DNA from: JBDTSW01 sp963797835 | GTDB taxonomy: Bacteria; Actinomycetota; Thermoleophilia; Solirubrobacterales; 70-9 | Length of the DNA: 64,000 bases | Assembly (NCBI GenBank): GCA_963797835.1 | Contig: CAWCRN010000010.1 | Coordinates: forward strand, 124,001 to 188,000 | Direction of reading: 5' to 3' | Shown: positions 27,994 through 36,772 of the stretch, piece after piece | How the letters are laid out: the number at the start of each line of letters is the position of its first letter | How positions within the stretch are numbered: the stretch's first letter is position 1 | Translations under genes and position numbers: made by a program | The notes under the pieces: generated by a model | Told to the model about the DNA's origin: nothing | The model's input: only the letters and a program-made list of their open reading frames with translations | The model's database searches: none

Positions 27994-28648
27994 TGTTGAT
28001 CGTCATCCCGACGGCGAAGACGGTCACCGGGATCCAGTAGCCGAAGACGCCGTTCCAGGAGAACGGGCCGGTCTTGAAGTAGACGGCGAGCATTCCCCCG
28101 GCCCCAGTGAACGCGACCCAGAGGTTCATGTAGGCGGCCCAGCGCGGCCAGGTCGGATGTGGCCGGTCGTCCATGAAGCCGGCGACCGCCAAGCAGACGT
28201 ACTGCATCGAGTAGGTGGGGATCAGGATCGTCCAGACGAGCCAGCCGTAGTCGTTGATCGCCCTGATGATCTCGGGATCGATCTCGGGGCGGAAGCTGGA
28301 GAGCAGCCAGCCCAGGCAGATGATCTGGAAGAAGCAGACCAGGATCACCGCGGCCCCGAGCTGGATCGGGGCGAGGAGCGACATCGGCCCCTCGATCTTG
28401 CGGATCTCCGCGGAGATCGCCGTGTAGAAGGGGAGCATCAGGGCGGAGAAGAACATCCCGCCGATCAGACCGGCGCGGATCGCGTCCCGGTCAGCCTCGT
28501 AGAACTCGGCGATCCGCGCGGCGCTCCACGACTCCTTCGGCGGAGGCACGAATCCGGCGATCAGGCCGAATGTGAGCAGGAAGCCGACGATGCAGACCGC
28601 CCAGGACCAGATGCAGGCGCTCCGGATCCTTCTCCTGTAACCGCTCAT
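27893..28648 (-). CDS. integral membrane protein of unknown function
   Basis: 251 residues with about six hydrophobic helices and a hydrophilic, acidic/Ala-rich C-terminus (HEESAAPARDQADTDSARAE). I do not recognise the family. Visible features include FVPPPKESWSAARIAEFYEA in a loop after helix 1, and FMDDRPHPTWPRWAAYMNLW before the last helices. ATG 28648 overlaps the FAD-oxidoreductase stop (ATGA), so they are co-transcribed. The 3' end of the gene is duplicated in inverted orientation at 31168-31268. Confidence 0.7.
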   Translation of the reverse strand: MSGYRRRIRSACIWSWAVCIVGFLLTFGLIAGFVPPPKESWSAARIAEFYEADRDAIRAGLIGGMFFSALMLPFYTAISAEIRKIEGPMSLLAPIQLGAAVILVCFFQIICLGWLLSSFRPEIDPEIIRAINDYGWLVWTILIPTYSMQYVCLAVAGFMDDRPHPTWPRWAAYMNLWVAFTGAGGMLAVYFKTGPFSWNGVFGYWIPVTVFAVGMTINMILLLRRASHEESAAPARDQADTDSARAEPAHA

Positions 28649-30296
28649 GCCGGGATTGTCTCTCGATCCCCGTGGGCATCGGCCGCCTCCTCTCTCGTCC
28701 GCTCGTGGCCCGCCCCGACCCGGAGCGCCTCAGCCTGCGGGCCGACCTCTCGAGCGGCAAGCTGTCCGGGAACCCCGCAGATCCCGGCACTGGGATGCGT
28801 TCCTCCGCCGCTCACGAAGAGGCCCTCGACCGGCGTCCGGTAGCTGCTGAGGCCGAGCGCAGGGCGCAGGGGCCCGAATCGGGTCGAGGTCGGATCGACG
28901 TGGTAGACGTTGCCGTCCGGCGTCCGGAAGCGCTCGGCGAAGTCGTCGGGCGTCATCACCTGCTCGGGCGATCTCGAGCTCATCGAGGCCGTCCAGGAAC
29001 CGGGAGGCGTGAGCATGGACCGAATCGGCGGCTGGGCCCAGCGAGCTCCGACCACGGCGTCCGCGGGTGCGCCGGGGCGATCCCGGTCCAGCTCCAGAGC
29101 GTGTCCTGGCCGTCGGGCGCCTGGGACGGGTCGGCCGCCGTCGGCAGGATCGTGATCACCGGGAGCGGGTCGGGTACCTCGCCGCGCGCGCAGGCGGCCC
29201 AGGCGTCGACGTGCTGCTCGAAGGTCGTGTAGCAGAGGGCCGGAACCCGGAGGTCGACGCCGTCCGCCCGCCCGGCCTGGTGGCGGCTCGGCACGGCCCG
29301 GCCCGACAGCGCGAGGTCGAGCTTGAACGACGAGGCGTGGGTGGAGGAGGTCGGGATGTGAGCGGCGCGCTGCGCCATCCGCTCGGAGAGGACCCCTTGG
29401 GGCAGCTGCTCGGTGAGGACGCGCTTGACGTTGTTGGTCGTGATCACGGCCGCGGCGGTCAGCTCCTCGCCGCTCTCGAGCATCACCCCGGTCACCCGAC
29501 CGCCGCGGGCGAGCAGCCGATCGACAGGGCTCGAGCATCGCACCTCGCCGCCGGCCTCCGCGAAGCAGCTGGCGAGGGCGTCGGTGATCGCGCCGGTGCC
29601 GCCGACGTAGCGGCTTACACCCGCGCGATGGATCAGTCCGAAGTAGATCAGCGCCCAGGCGGTCCCGTCCTGCGTGATCGGCGCGAAGCAGGGAAGCGCC
29701 GCGAGCAGCCCGCGGACCATCCGGCTGCCGAAGCCCTCCTCGATCACCTCCGCGTGAGAGGCGGTCATGAAGCGTCCCAGCGCCCCAGGCCGCTTGGGGT
29801 GCCGAAGGCTGCGGAGCCCACCGCGCGCGATCCCGGCCGGCCGCGGACGGGTCGGGTGCGTGGTCATATAGGGGAGGGCGAAGTCCATCAGGGTGTCGAG
29901 CTCGTTCGCGAGGTCGAGGAAGGCGCTGGCATCGGATTTCGAGAAGCGCCGAATCTCGGCGGCGGTGCGCTCAGGATCGGTCCATACGCAGAGCGAGGCG
30001 CCATCGGGATCGAGGTAGGCGTAGATCGGATCCATCACCACCTCACGGAGCCCGTGGCGCTCCAGCTCGAGGTCTCCGACGATCGACGTCGCCCGGATCA
30101 GCGACGCGTCCATCGCTCCCTCGTTGACGAGGTGCCGGGGGGCGCCCCCGATCACCGCGTTCGTCGAGGTCATCCCACCGATCCGCTCGTCCGCCTCGAC
30201 GATCAGGACGCGGGCGCCGCCGCGGGCCAGATACGAGCCGGCGATCAGGCCGTTGTGGCCGGCGCCGACGACGATCGCGTCGTATTCCTGGTTCAT
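28645..30296 (-). CDS. FAD-dependent oxidoreductase, PYROXD2/phytoene-desaturase-like (paralogue 2, frameshifted)
   Basis: About 550 residues in total. From ATG 30296 (GGGAG upstream) the frame runs through VVGAGHNGLIAGSYLARGG, YVGGTGAITDALASCF and ATP-free FAD-enzyme core sequence to about 29042. There one extra base shifts it (AADSVHAHASRFLDGLDELE), and another near 28967 shifts it back to the C-terminal frame with GNVYHVDPTSTRFGPLRPAL and GLFVSGGGTHPSAGICG. The paralogue at 20141 shows the same order without breaks there. It is upstream of and coupled to the membrane-protein gene 27893. The operator 30339-30355 lies 43 bp before the start. Confidence 0.8.
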
Positions 30297-30338
30297 CAGC
30301 TCCCGGCTCGCTTCGGTTTGGGGCGACTTGGAGCGGGA

Positions 30339-30355
30339 GTATACACAGTGTATAC
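30339..30355. promoter_or_regulatory. 17-bp perfect palindrome operator
   Basis: GTATACAC-A-GTGTATAC is perfect around a central A. It lies between the FAD gene start (30296) and the end of the TetR gene (30377), so it covers the FAD promoter. Its ACACAGTGT core also occurs in the site at 36616-36638. Confidence 0.65.
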
Positions 30356-30376
30356 CGAGCTGCTCGAGCCGGAGGT

Positions 30377-30991
30377 CTACCCGTATATCGCCCGCTCCCA
30401 GATGGTCACGATCGTCTCGAAGATCGCGCGCTCGCTCGGCAGCGCCGGGTCGACCCCCAGCCCAGCGACGTAGGTGCACTGCGCGGTCGACCACAGCAGC
30501 GCCGCGGTGAGCTGGCGGCCGTCGGGCCCTGGCGGCGCCAGCCCGGCGGCGCGCTCGCGCTCGATCTCGGCCCCCATCGCCTTGCTGAAGCGCTCGATCA
30601 CGTCGAGCCACATCGCGCGCAGCTCCGGCACCTCGTGCCAGTGCTCGTTGACCGCGCGCAGCACGATCCGGTGCTCCACCCAGACATCCCAGCCTGCTTC
30701 GAGGCTGCGCCGCAGCGCGTCCCGGCGGGGCTCGCCCTCGTCGGGTTCGAGGAAGGGCCGGATCACCTCGAACACCTGCTCCATCGCCCCCGCGGCGAGC
30801 TTGGTGATGACGGCGTGCTTCGAGCCGAAGTAGAGGTAGAAGGTGCGGCGGGAGACGCCCGCCTCGGTCAGGATCTGCTCCACAGTCAGCTCGTGGACGG
30901 GGACCGTCTCGAGCAGGCGCTCGGTCGCCGCCATGAGTTGCCGCTCCGCCTCGCTCATGCCGTCGTGGAGACGAGGGCGGTCCGCCATCAT
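30377..30991 (-). CDS. TetR/AcrR family transcriptional regulator
   Basis: About 204 residues from ATG 30991 (ATG 30988 and ATG 30958 are alternatives; no clear ribosome site). The helix-turn-helix is LLETVPVHELTVEQILTEAG then VSRRTFYLYFGSKHAVI. The C-terminal domain has a W-V-E-H-R and ALLWSTAQCTYVAGLG pattern seen in regulators of lipid and transport genes. It lies upstream of the FAD gene in the same direction, and the palindrome at 30339-30355 is the likely binding site. Confidence 0.83.
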   Translation of the reverse strand: MMADRPRLHDGMSEAERQLMAATERLLETVPVHELTVEQILTEAGVSRRTFYLYFGSKHAVITKLAAGAMEQVFEVIRPFLEPDEGEPRRDALRRSLEAGWDVWVEHRIVLRAVNEHWHEVPELRAMWLDVIERFSKAMGAEIERERAAGLAPPGPDGRQLTAALLWSTAQCTYVAGLGVDPALPSERAIFETIVTIWERAIYG

Positions 30992-31339
30992 GGCGGGGTC
31001 GCGTTCGGGCCGGAACGCGGTGATCACGACCTGCGCCGAGAGAGGGCGAGAGGGGCGGGATGAGTGGGCGAACACGACCGCAGGAAGAAGAAGGTGCGCA
31101 GACGATCGGCTTCCCCGCCGCTCCCGACATGGTCTTCCCGAGGTCGCCCAGACCTGGGCCGAGGCGGTGATCCTGCTGCTGAGGCGAGCGAGCCATGAGG
31201 AGAGCGCGGCGCCCGCCCGCGACCAGGCCGAGACGGACTCGGCGCGGGCCGAGCCGGCCCACGCCTGAGAGGAGAGGAACCCGGATGCACCAGATGACTT
31301 CCAACGGGTATGCGCAGTGGGTGCTGTGCTCGGTCTCGC
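30992..31339. other. intergenic stretch with a duplicated gene fragment
   Basis: About 350 bp with no intact gene. Bases 31168-31268 (+) encode the last ~33 residues and stop of the membrane protein at 27893, without its upstream part. The rest (31076-31167) shows no recognisable coding sequence. A ~25-bp stretch around 31004-31030 resembles 27770-27796 in the same orientation. Confidence 0.6.
31168..31292 (+). repeat. right arm of a ~124-bp inverted duplication
   Basis: Reverse-complement match to 27870-27993. In it ILLLRRASHEESAAPARD is read on the plus strand to a TGA at 31266-31268, the same C-terminus as the gene at 27893. Together the arms enclose the FAD and TetR genes. Confidence 0.85.
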
Positions 31340-32695
31340 TCACAGCGCCGCGATCAGCTCCCGGGCGGCTCGCTCGCCGGCGACGGTGGCGGTGTTCACG
31401 TTGCCCGAGGAGTTGTAGGACCCGGCCAGGTGGATGCGGCTGGCGAGGTCGCGGCTCGCGTGAAAGCGCCCGAGGTCCCGGTAGAGCCCGGGATGGCTGT
31501 AGACCAGCACCGGGTACCAGCGGTTGACCCGGACGAACTCGATCTCGTCAGAGATGCCCGGCAGGCAGCGCTCGGCGTCGCCGATGATGTTCGCGACCAG
31601 GGTCTCGTCGTCGTTGTCCATGTTGGCGACGGCCCACTCGTTCAGCGTGAACAGCGTCACCAGGCCCTTGCCCTCGGGCGCGCGGCCGGGCACCTTGTTG
31701 TGCTCGAGCATGATCGCGAACAGCCCCTCGGAGAACGGCCGGGGCACGACCACGAGGCAGACGGGCGTGTCGGGCGCGCGCCTCAGCGCCAGGTTGATGC
31801 TGACCGTCGAGGTGAAGTTGAGGTCGCGCAGGAACTGCGCGCGGTCGGGCTCGAGGCCGGGAACGATGTCGGGCACCCGATTGCCCATCGAGCTCACGAT
31901 CGCGCCGGCGCCGGTCTCGGTCCGCGACCCCTCGGGGCCCTCGTAGCTGACGCGGACGCCGCCGCCGTCGGTGACCACCTCGGTCACCTTGACCCCCAGG
32001 CGGACGTCGTCGATGCCGGCGGCCAGCGCCTCGGGAAACTGGGAGTAGCCCTCGCGGAAGGCGTAGAGCTTCGATCCCAGCACCTTCTGCCAGAGGAAGA
32101 AGAACTCGACCGCGGAGATGACGTTTCCCGGCACGCCGGCCCCGCCGCGGACGGTGGGCTCGATCAGGTAGTCGTAGAGCTCGCCGCCGAGGCCCCGTCT
32201 CTTGCAGTACTGCTCAGGGGTCTCGAAGTCATGCTCGGCGGCCAGCGAGAGGTCCTCGTAGCTGAGCAGGTTTCGGATCCGGAAGGCGTCCCAGGCGAGC
32301 TTGCGGACCTTCAGCTTCGACCCCGCCGAGAGCAGCTTCGTGCGGGCGGCGTCGAGGGCGAGGTGGTTGGCCCGAAGCTGGTGCATCGTGTCGACCCCGT
32401 CGTCGCCGCGCATGAAGCCCATCAGCGAGTTGGCGGGGATCATCTCGCCGGCGAGCCCCGCGTCGTCGATCAGGGCCCAGACCGACCGGTAGGCCTCGGG
32501 CAGGATCGTGGTCCCGGCCTCCATCAGGAAGCCGTCCCGCTTGACGCTGAGGAGCTGGCCCCCGACCCGGTCCCGCTCCTCGAGCACGATCGGCGAGTGG
32601 CCCGCCTGCTTCAGCCGCCAAGCGGCCGCCAATCCAGACGGGCCCGCGCCGATGACGAAGATCGGGCCCTCGGCTCCCATCGGCGGATCATACAT
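31340..32695 (-). CDS. FAD-dependent amine-oxidase/protoporphyrinogen-oxidase-like enzyme
   Basis: 451 residues. The FAD-binding N-terminus is VIGAGPSGLAAAWRLKQAG with VLEE, then a DRVGGQ motif. The C-terminal HLAGSYNSSGNVNTATVAGE is the usual second FAD motif of the flavin amine oxidase/phytoene desaturase superfamily. This enzyme is not close to the GAGHNGL group elsewhere in the window. Starts at ATG 32695 or ATG 32680; neither has a clear ribosome site, and a leaderless transcript is possible. It is divergent from TetR 32735 with the palindrome 32712-32722 between them. Substrate unknown. Confidence 0.83.
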   Translation of the reverse strand: MYDPPMGAEGPIFVIGAGPSGLAAAWRLKQAGHSPIVLEERDRVGGQLLSVKRDGFLMEAGTTILPEAYRSVWALIDDAGLAGEMIPANSLMGFMRGDDGVDTMHQLRANHLALDAARTKLLSAGSKLKVRKLAWDAFRIRNLLSYEDLSLAAEHDFETPEQYCKRRGLGGELYDYLIEPTVRGGAGVPGNVISAVEFFFLWQKVLGSKLYAFREGYSQFPEALAAGIDDVRLGVKVTEVVTDGGGVRVSYEGPEGSRTETGAGAIVSSMGNRVPDIVPGLEPDRAQFLRDLNFTSTVSINLALRRAPDTPVCLVVVPRPFSEGLFAIMLEHNKVPGRAPEGKGLVTLFTLNEWAVANMDNDDETLVANIIGDAERCLPGISDEIEFVRVNRWYPVLVYSHPGLYRDLGRFHASRDLASRIHLAGSYNSSGNVNTATVAGERAARELIAAL

Positions 32696-32711
32696 CGTGT
32701 TCGATAGCCCA

Positions 32712-32722
32712 TACAGGCTGTA
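32712..32722. promoter_or_regulatory. palindrome TACAG-G-CTGTA between FAD enzyme and TetR gene
   Basis: An 11-bp perfect palindrome midway in the 39 bp separating divergent starts at 32695 and 32735. A probable TetR operator. Confidence 0.5.
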
Positions 32723-32734
32723 CAGTTCGGGTCG

Positions 32735-33367
32735 ATGGCCTCGGCAGCGACCAGCCCCCTCGATGTGACCGCGGCCGACCGCCGCGAGCTGCTGGGTCGC
32801 CGGCTGATCTCGATCGTCGAGCCTCTGATCGAGGCCGAGGGCGGCTACGCCGAGCTCAGCGTCGAGCGGATCATCCGCGCCGGCGGGATCTCTCGCTCGA
32901 CCTTCTACACCTACTTCGGAGACAAGGCCGACCTGCTCGGTGCAATGGCCCAGCACGTTGTCGCCGAAGTGCTCGATACGGGCGACTCGTGGTGGAGCCT
33001 TCCTCACGAGGCGGGGCGGGAGGAGCTGCGCGAGGCTCTCCGACCCCCGATCGACGCCTACCGCGCGCACGCGACGTTGCTCGGCGCCGTGGTCGAGGCC
33101 GCAGGCTACGACGCCCGCTCACGCGAGCAGCTCAACCGCTTGGTCGGAGGCGCGACTAGCGCGCTCGAGGCGCACATCCGGGCCTGCCAGCGGGCGGGCT
33201 CGGCCTCACCCGAGCTCGACCCGGGGCGGAGCGCCGAGTGGCTGAGCTGGATGATCGAGCGAGGGCTCTACCAGCTGGTCAGCCCGGCGAGCAAGCGCGA
33301 GGCGGAACGGCTGCTCGATTCCCTCACCGGCCTCGTGTGGCGGGCCCTCTACGCCGGCTACCGGTAG
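32735..33367 (+). CDS. TetR/AcrR family transcriptional regulator
   Basis: 210 residues. The helix-turn-helix spans about 25-70 (YAELSVERIIRAGGISRSTF, then YTYFGDKADLL). The helical C-terminal domain includes WLSWMIERGLYQLV, a form common in regulators of flavin enzymes and mycobacterial EthR-like proteins. It is divergent from the FAD enzyme at 31340 and very likely its repressor. Confidence 0.87.
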   Translation: MASAATSPLDVTAADRRELLGRRLISIVEPLIEAEGGYAELSVERIIRAGGISRSTFYTYFGDKADLLGAMAQHVVAEVLDTGDSWWSLPHEAGREELREALRPPIDAYRAHATLLGAVVEAAGYDARSREQLNRLVGGATSALEAHIRACQRAGSASPELDPGRSAEWLSWMIERGLYQLVSPASKREAERLLDSLTGLVWRALYAGYR

Positions 33368-33410
33368 TCGAACCGCATCGCCGGTACCGAGACTTTCGTT
33401 CGAGAGACGC

Positions 33411-33436
33411 TCCCTAGGGAGACGAAACTGTTTCGT
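33411..33436. promoter_or_regulatory. operator region of TetR-MFS operon
   Basis: TCCCTAGGGA (33411-33420, perfect palindrome) is followed at once by ACGAAAC-T-GTTTCGT (33422-33436, perfect 15-bp palindrome), ending 7 bp before ATG 33444. GTTTCGTTTCGTC is a further partial half-site repeat. The pattern GAAAC...GTTTC resembles many TetR operators that control efflux genes. Confidence 0.7.
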
Positions 33437-33443
33437 TTCGTCT

Positions 33444-34064
33444 ATGGTCCCGCGGGTGCCGACCCTCTCCAGCTCGCGCTCCGGCCCCCGCAGCCCCCGT
33501 CTCGACGACGCCCTCGACGACTCGATCGTGGCGGCGGCGGCCGAGCTGCTCGCCGAGGTCGGCTACGACGCGATGAGCATGGACGCGGTGGCGGCGCGCG
33601 CCGGGGTCGGCAAGGCGACCATCTACCGGCGCTGGTCGGGGAAGGCGCCCCTGGTCCTGGACACCGTGCGGGCCCGGGGCTTCGAGCTCGCCGAGGTTCC
33701 CGACACGGGCGCCCTCAGGGAGGACCTGCTCGCCCTCTTCCGGCTGCTGCGGTCGCTGCTGGAGGACAACGCGCTCGATCATCTGACCGGGGTGCTGGTG
33801 GCGATGCGCAAGGACCCCGAGCTGGCCCTGGCCGTGCACGATCAGATCTCGGCGAGCTGGGCCAGGGCGGCGCGGGAGATCGTCGAGCGCGCCGTGTCGC
33901 GCGGTGAGATCGCGACTCAGGACGACGACTTCCTCGAGCTGTTCGCGAAGACGGGCCCGTCGGTCGTGGCGCTGCGCTATCTCACCGACGACGGCCCGAT
34001 CGACGACGTCTTCATGACGCAGCTGGTCGACGGGATCCTGCTGCCGGCCCTGCGGAGCGCCTGA
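33444..34064 (+). CDS. TetR family repressor of the downstream MFS exporter
   Basis: 206 residues. The helix-turn-helix is LLAEVGYDAMSMDAVAARAG then VGKATIYRRWSGKAPLV, the KATIYRRW form typical of TetR proteins with the TetR_C_16-like C-terminus that sit next to drug exporters. The stop overlaps the MFS start by one base (TGATG). With the palindromes just upstream, an autoregulated TetR-exporter operon induced by the pump's substrate is the simplest reading. Confidence 0.88.
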   Translation: MVPRVPTLSSSRSGPRSPRLDDALDDSIVAAAAELLAEVGYDAMSMDAVAARAGVGKATIYRRWSGKAPLVLDTVRARGFELAEVPDTGALREDLLALFRLLRSLLEDNALDHLTGVLVAMRKDPELALAVHDQISASWARAAREIVERAVSRGEIATQDDDFLELFAKTGPSVVALRYLTDDGPIDDVFMTQLVDGILLPALRSA

Positions 34065-35609
34065 TGGACGCCGTCCCCGCGCCCGCCGCCCCACCGGCCG
34101 GCGCGGGCTCGGGCGCCGCGTCGTTCGAGGGTGACCCGCGCAAGTGGTGGGCGCTGGCGGTGCTGCTGCTGGCGCAGGTGATGATCATCCTCGACATCGC
34201 GATCGTCAACGTCGCGGTGCCCTCGGCGCAGGCCGAGCTTCACATCGCGCCCGCCGACGTGCAGTGGGTGGTGACGGCCTACCTGCTTCCGTTCGGCGGC
34301 CTGCTGCTGCTGGGAGGCCGCGTGGCCGACTACGCCGGCCGCAAGCGGGTCTTCTGCTTCGCCACGGTCGGCTTCGCGATCGCGTCGGCCGTCGGCGGCG
34401 CGGCCGGAACCGAGGCGGTGCTGTTCGCCGCCAGGGCCTTCCAGGGCCTGTTCGCCGCCGCGATGGCCCCAGCGCTGCTGTCGATGATCACGCTCGGCTT
34501 CCCCAGCGGGCCGGATCGCACCCGGGCGCTATCGCTGTTCGGGGGCGTCTCGGCCGCGGGCGGCGCGCTCGGCCTCGTGATCGGTGGGCTGCTGACCGAG
34601 TACATCTCCTGGCGCTGGAGCCTGCTGATCAACGTACCGATCTCGATGATCGTGGTGGCGGCGGCGATTCCCCTGCTGCGCGAGAGCCGTGCCGCGGGGA
34701 GGCCCCGCTACGACGTCGGCGGCGCGATGCTGGGGACGCTGGGGCTGCTGGGCCTGATCTACGGGATCGCGAACGCGGCCGAGGAGGGCTGGGGCGCCTC
34801 GGCCACCGTCGTCCCGATCGCGGTGGGCGTGGCGGCCCTCGTCGCCTTCCTCGCCTGGGAGTCGCGGGCAATGAACCCGCTGCTGCCGCTGGAGATCCTG
34901 CTCGACCGGACCCGCGCCGGGGGATTGCTGACGATGGCGGTGATCTACGGGCCGCCTACCGGGATGACCCTGCTGATACTGGTCTTCCTCCAGGGGCCCC
35001 TGGGCGAGGGCGCCCTGAGCGCCGGGCTCCACTTCCTTCCCATCCCGGCCTTCGCGATCGTCGGCGCTCTCGCCTCGATGAGGCTGCTGCCCGTGGCGCC
35101 TCCGCGCGCGATCATCGCTGCCGGGGCGCTGCTGGCGGGCGTCGGCATGGTGGCCCTGAGTCGGGTGGGCCTGGATTCGAGCTTCGCGCGGGACATGCTC
35201 CCCGCCTTCGCGCTGATCGGCCTGGGTACGTCGATCATGTTCGTTGCCGGGAACGCTATCTCGCTCAGCGGGATCCCGGACGGGGATACCGGGCTCGCCA
35301 GCGCCGTGATCAACGCGATGCAGCAGGTCGGCGCCGCGCTCGGGGTGGCGATCCTGAGCACGGTCGTCCTCGAACGCGACCAGCGACTACGTGACCGAAC
35401 ACGGAGAGCAGGCCCTTGCCCAGGGAATCGTTCACGGCAATGAGGCCGCGCTGATGCTGGGGGCGGACCTGTTGCTGACCGCAGGCATCGTCGCTGCGCT
35501 GCTGATCCGAGGTGACGAGCCGGCCCTCGAGCCGAGCCAGGCGTCGCCGGGGCTCGGCGAGCGTCCCCCCGCGCGGCAACCGGTGGCCGCGGCCGTCGCC
35601 GACCGCTGA
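34064..35609 (+). CDS. MFS transporter, DHA2 (EmrB/QacA) drug:H+ antiporter type (one frameshift near C-terminus)
   Basis: About 514 residues with 14 predicted helices. Helix 1 has VMIILDIAIVNVAVPSA (the family LDxTIVNVALP motif C region), QWVVTAYLL follows, then GGRVADYAGRKRVF (loop 2-3 motif A) and GLGLxxG-type motifs. The frame ends at 35443 in unrelated residues. One extra G near 35376 hides the true end, VTEHGEQALAQGIVHGNEAA, a last helix and a tail to 35609. It probably exports a hydrophobic or toxic compound under control of TetR 33444. Confidence 0.85.
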
Positions 35610-35619
35610 GAAAGCAAAA

Positions 35620-35647
35620 GGAGCGGCCGCCTTGCGGCGGCCGCTCC
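35620..35647 (-). terminator. intrinsic terminator after secreted-protein copy 1
   Basis: A 12-bp perfect stem (GGAGCGGCCGCC / GGCGGCCGCTCC) with loop TTGC. On the minus strand it is followed by CTTTTGCTTT, as expected for a rho-independent terminator of the leftward gene. It would also stop convergent reading from the MFS gene only weakly. Confidence 0.7.
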
Positions 35648-35697
35648 CGGTGCTGCTCCCGCCCCTGTGAGGCGGGTGTCGAATCGGTGCTGCTTCG

Positions 35698-36527
35698 CTA
35701 CTTCTTCTTCTTCGGCTTCGGAGCCTTGCAGTTGCCCGCGCTCGAGGTGATCGGGTGGGTGCCGAACCCGTCAACCACGACCATCTTGAAATCGCGGGTG
35801 CCCTTGCAATTGATGCTCACGAAGAGGTTCTTGGGCTTCGCCTTCTTCTTCTTCGCGGCCGAGGCCGACTTGCCCTTGCCTTCGGCTTGGCCTTGATGTT
35901 GGCCCAGTTCATGCCGCCTTCCGGCAGGCCGCCTTCGGCGCCCGGCAGCGGGTACTTGATGTTGTCCTCGAGCGTCCAGGTGAACTCGGTCACGCCGCCC
36001 TTGTTGGCCAGCGTGATCGGGTAGGCGCCCAGGAACCCGAGGGTCGCGCACTGCTCCGGCGGACCGTCGAGGACCAGGGCGAACGTCCCCGGAGCGCTGT
36101 TCCAGACGTCAAACGTCTTGCCGAGGCACTGCGTGTTCGGGCCCTCGGCCGCACCCAGCGGGCCGAACTCGGCGACCGCGTTCGGGCCGACCCCGATGTG
36201 GGAGCCCGGAGGACAGACCGACGTCGACTTGGCGTCGTTGATCGCCTGGATCGAGCACTGCGGGATCCCCTTCTGGCGTGCCGTCACGCCCTCCCACGAC
36301 CAGGTCCAGCTGAACGGGACCGCGGCGCGGTAGCTCGGGTCGGCGTTGTTGGTCGCCTTGATCAGCCAGCTGCCCGAGAACGGCGCCGGCGCGGCCTTGC
36401 TGCCGCCACCCTGGGTCCCGGTCCCGGAAGACGTCCAGGTCGCCTCCGTGGATACCGCGTGGGCGTTCGTGACCAGGCCCAGGGAAAACAACGCTCCCAG
36501 GGCGAAGGCCAGTTTCATTCTTTTCAT
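35698..36527 (-). pseudogene. secreted Lys-rich protein of unknown function, copy 1 (frameshifted)
   Basis: About 277 residues if repaired. ATG 36527 follows GAGGGA and gives a signal peptide (MKRMKLAFALGALFSLGLVT, cleavage after AHA). Then comes a ~190-residue domain with paired cysteines (IPQCSIQAI, STSVCPPGS, NTQCLGK, PEQCATLG), a Lys-rich linker and a C-terminal FVSINCKGTRDFKMVVVDGF segment ending in a Lys tail. Compared with copy 2, one C is missing near 35879, which breaks the frame at the Lys linker. Upstream are two 23-bp operator-like repeats. I do not recognise the family. Confidence 0.75.
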
Positions 36528-36572
36528 CCGAGTCACTCCCTCTTCCTCTTCGTGTCAGTTGCCACTTGATTA

Positions 36573-36643
36573 GGTGTCCACACACTGTGTACACCCCGAA
36601 CCATAACCTGAATTTGGTGTCCACACAGTGTGTACACCCCGAA
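36573..36643. promoter_or_regulatory. pair of 23-bp imperfect palindromes upstream of secreted-protein copy 1
   Basis: Sites at 36573-36595 and 36616-36638 share GGTGTCCACACA at their left and GTGTACACCCCGAA at their right, and lie 43 bp apart (about four helical turns). Each is close to a full palindrome (GGTGT-N-CACA...TGTG-N-ACACC). The second has CACAC-A-GTGTG at its centre. Two in-phase sites suggest cooperative binding of a dimeric regulator. Confidence 0.65.
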
Positions 36644-36694
36644 ACTTATAGACAAGCCGTAAGGCCGGAAGTTGCGGTCGGACACGAAGAAAAA

Positions 36695-36722
36695 GGAGCG
36701 GCCGCCTCGCGGCGGCCGCTCC
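36695..36722 (-). terminator. intrinsic terminator after secreted-protein copy 2
   Basis: The same 12-bp stem as at 35620-35647, with loop TCGC. It is followed on the minus strand by TTTTTCTTC, a good U-run. It separates copy 2 from the promoter region of copy 1. Confidence 0.75.
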
Positions 36723-36772
36723 CGGTGCTGCTCCCGCCCCTGTGAGGCGGGTGTCGAATCGGTGCTGCTTCG

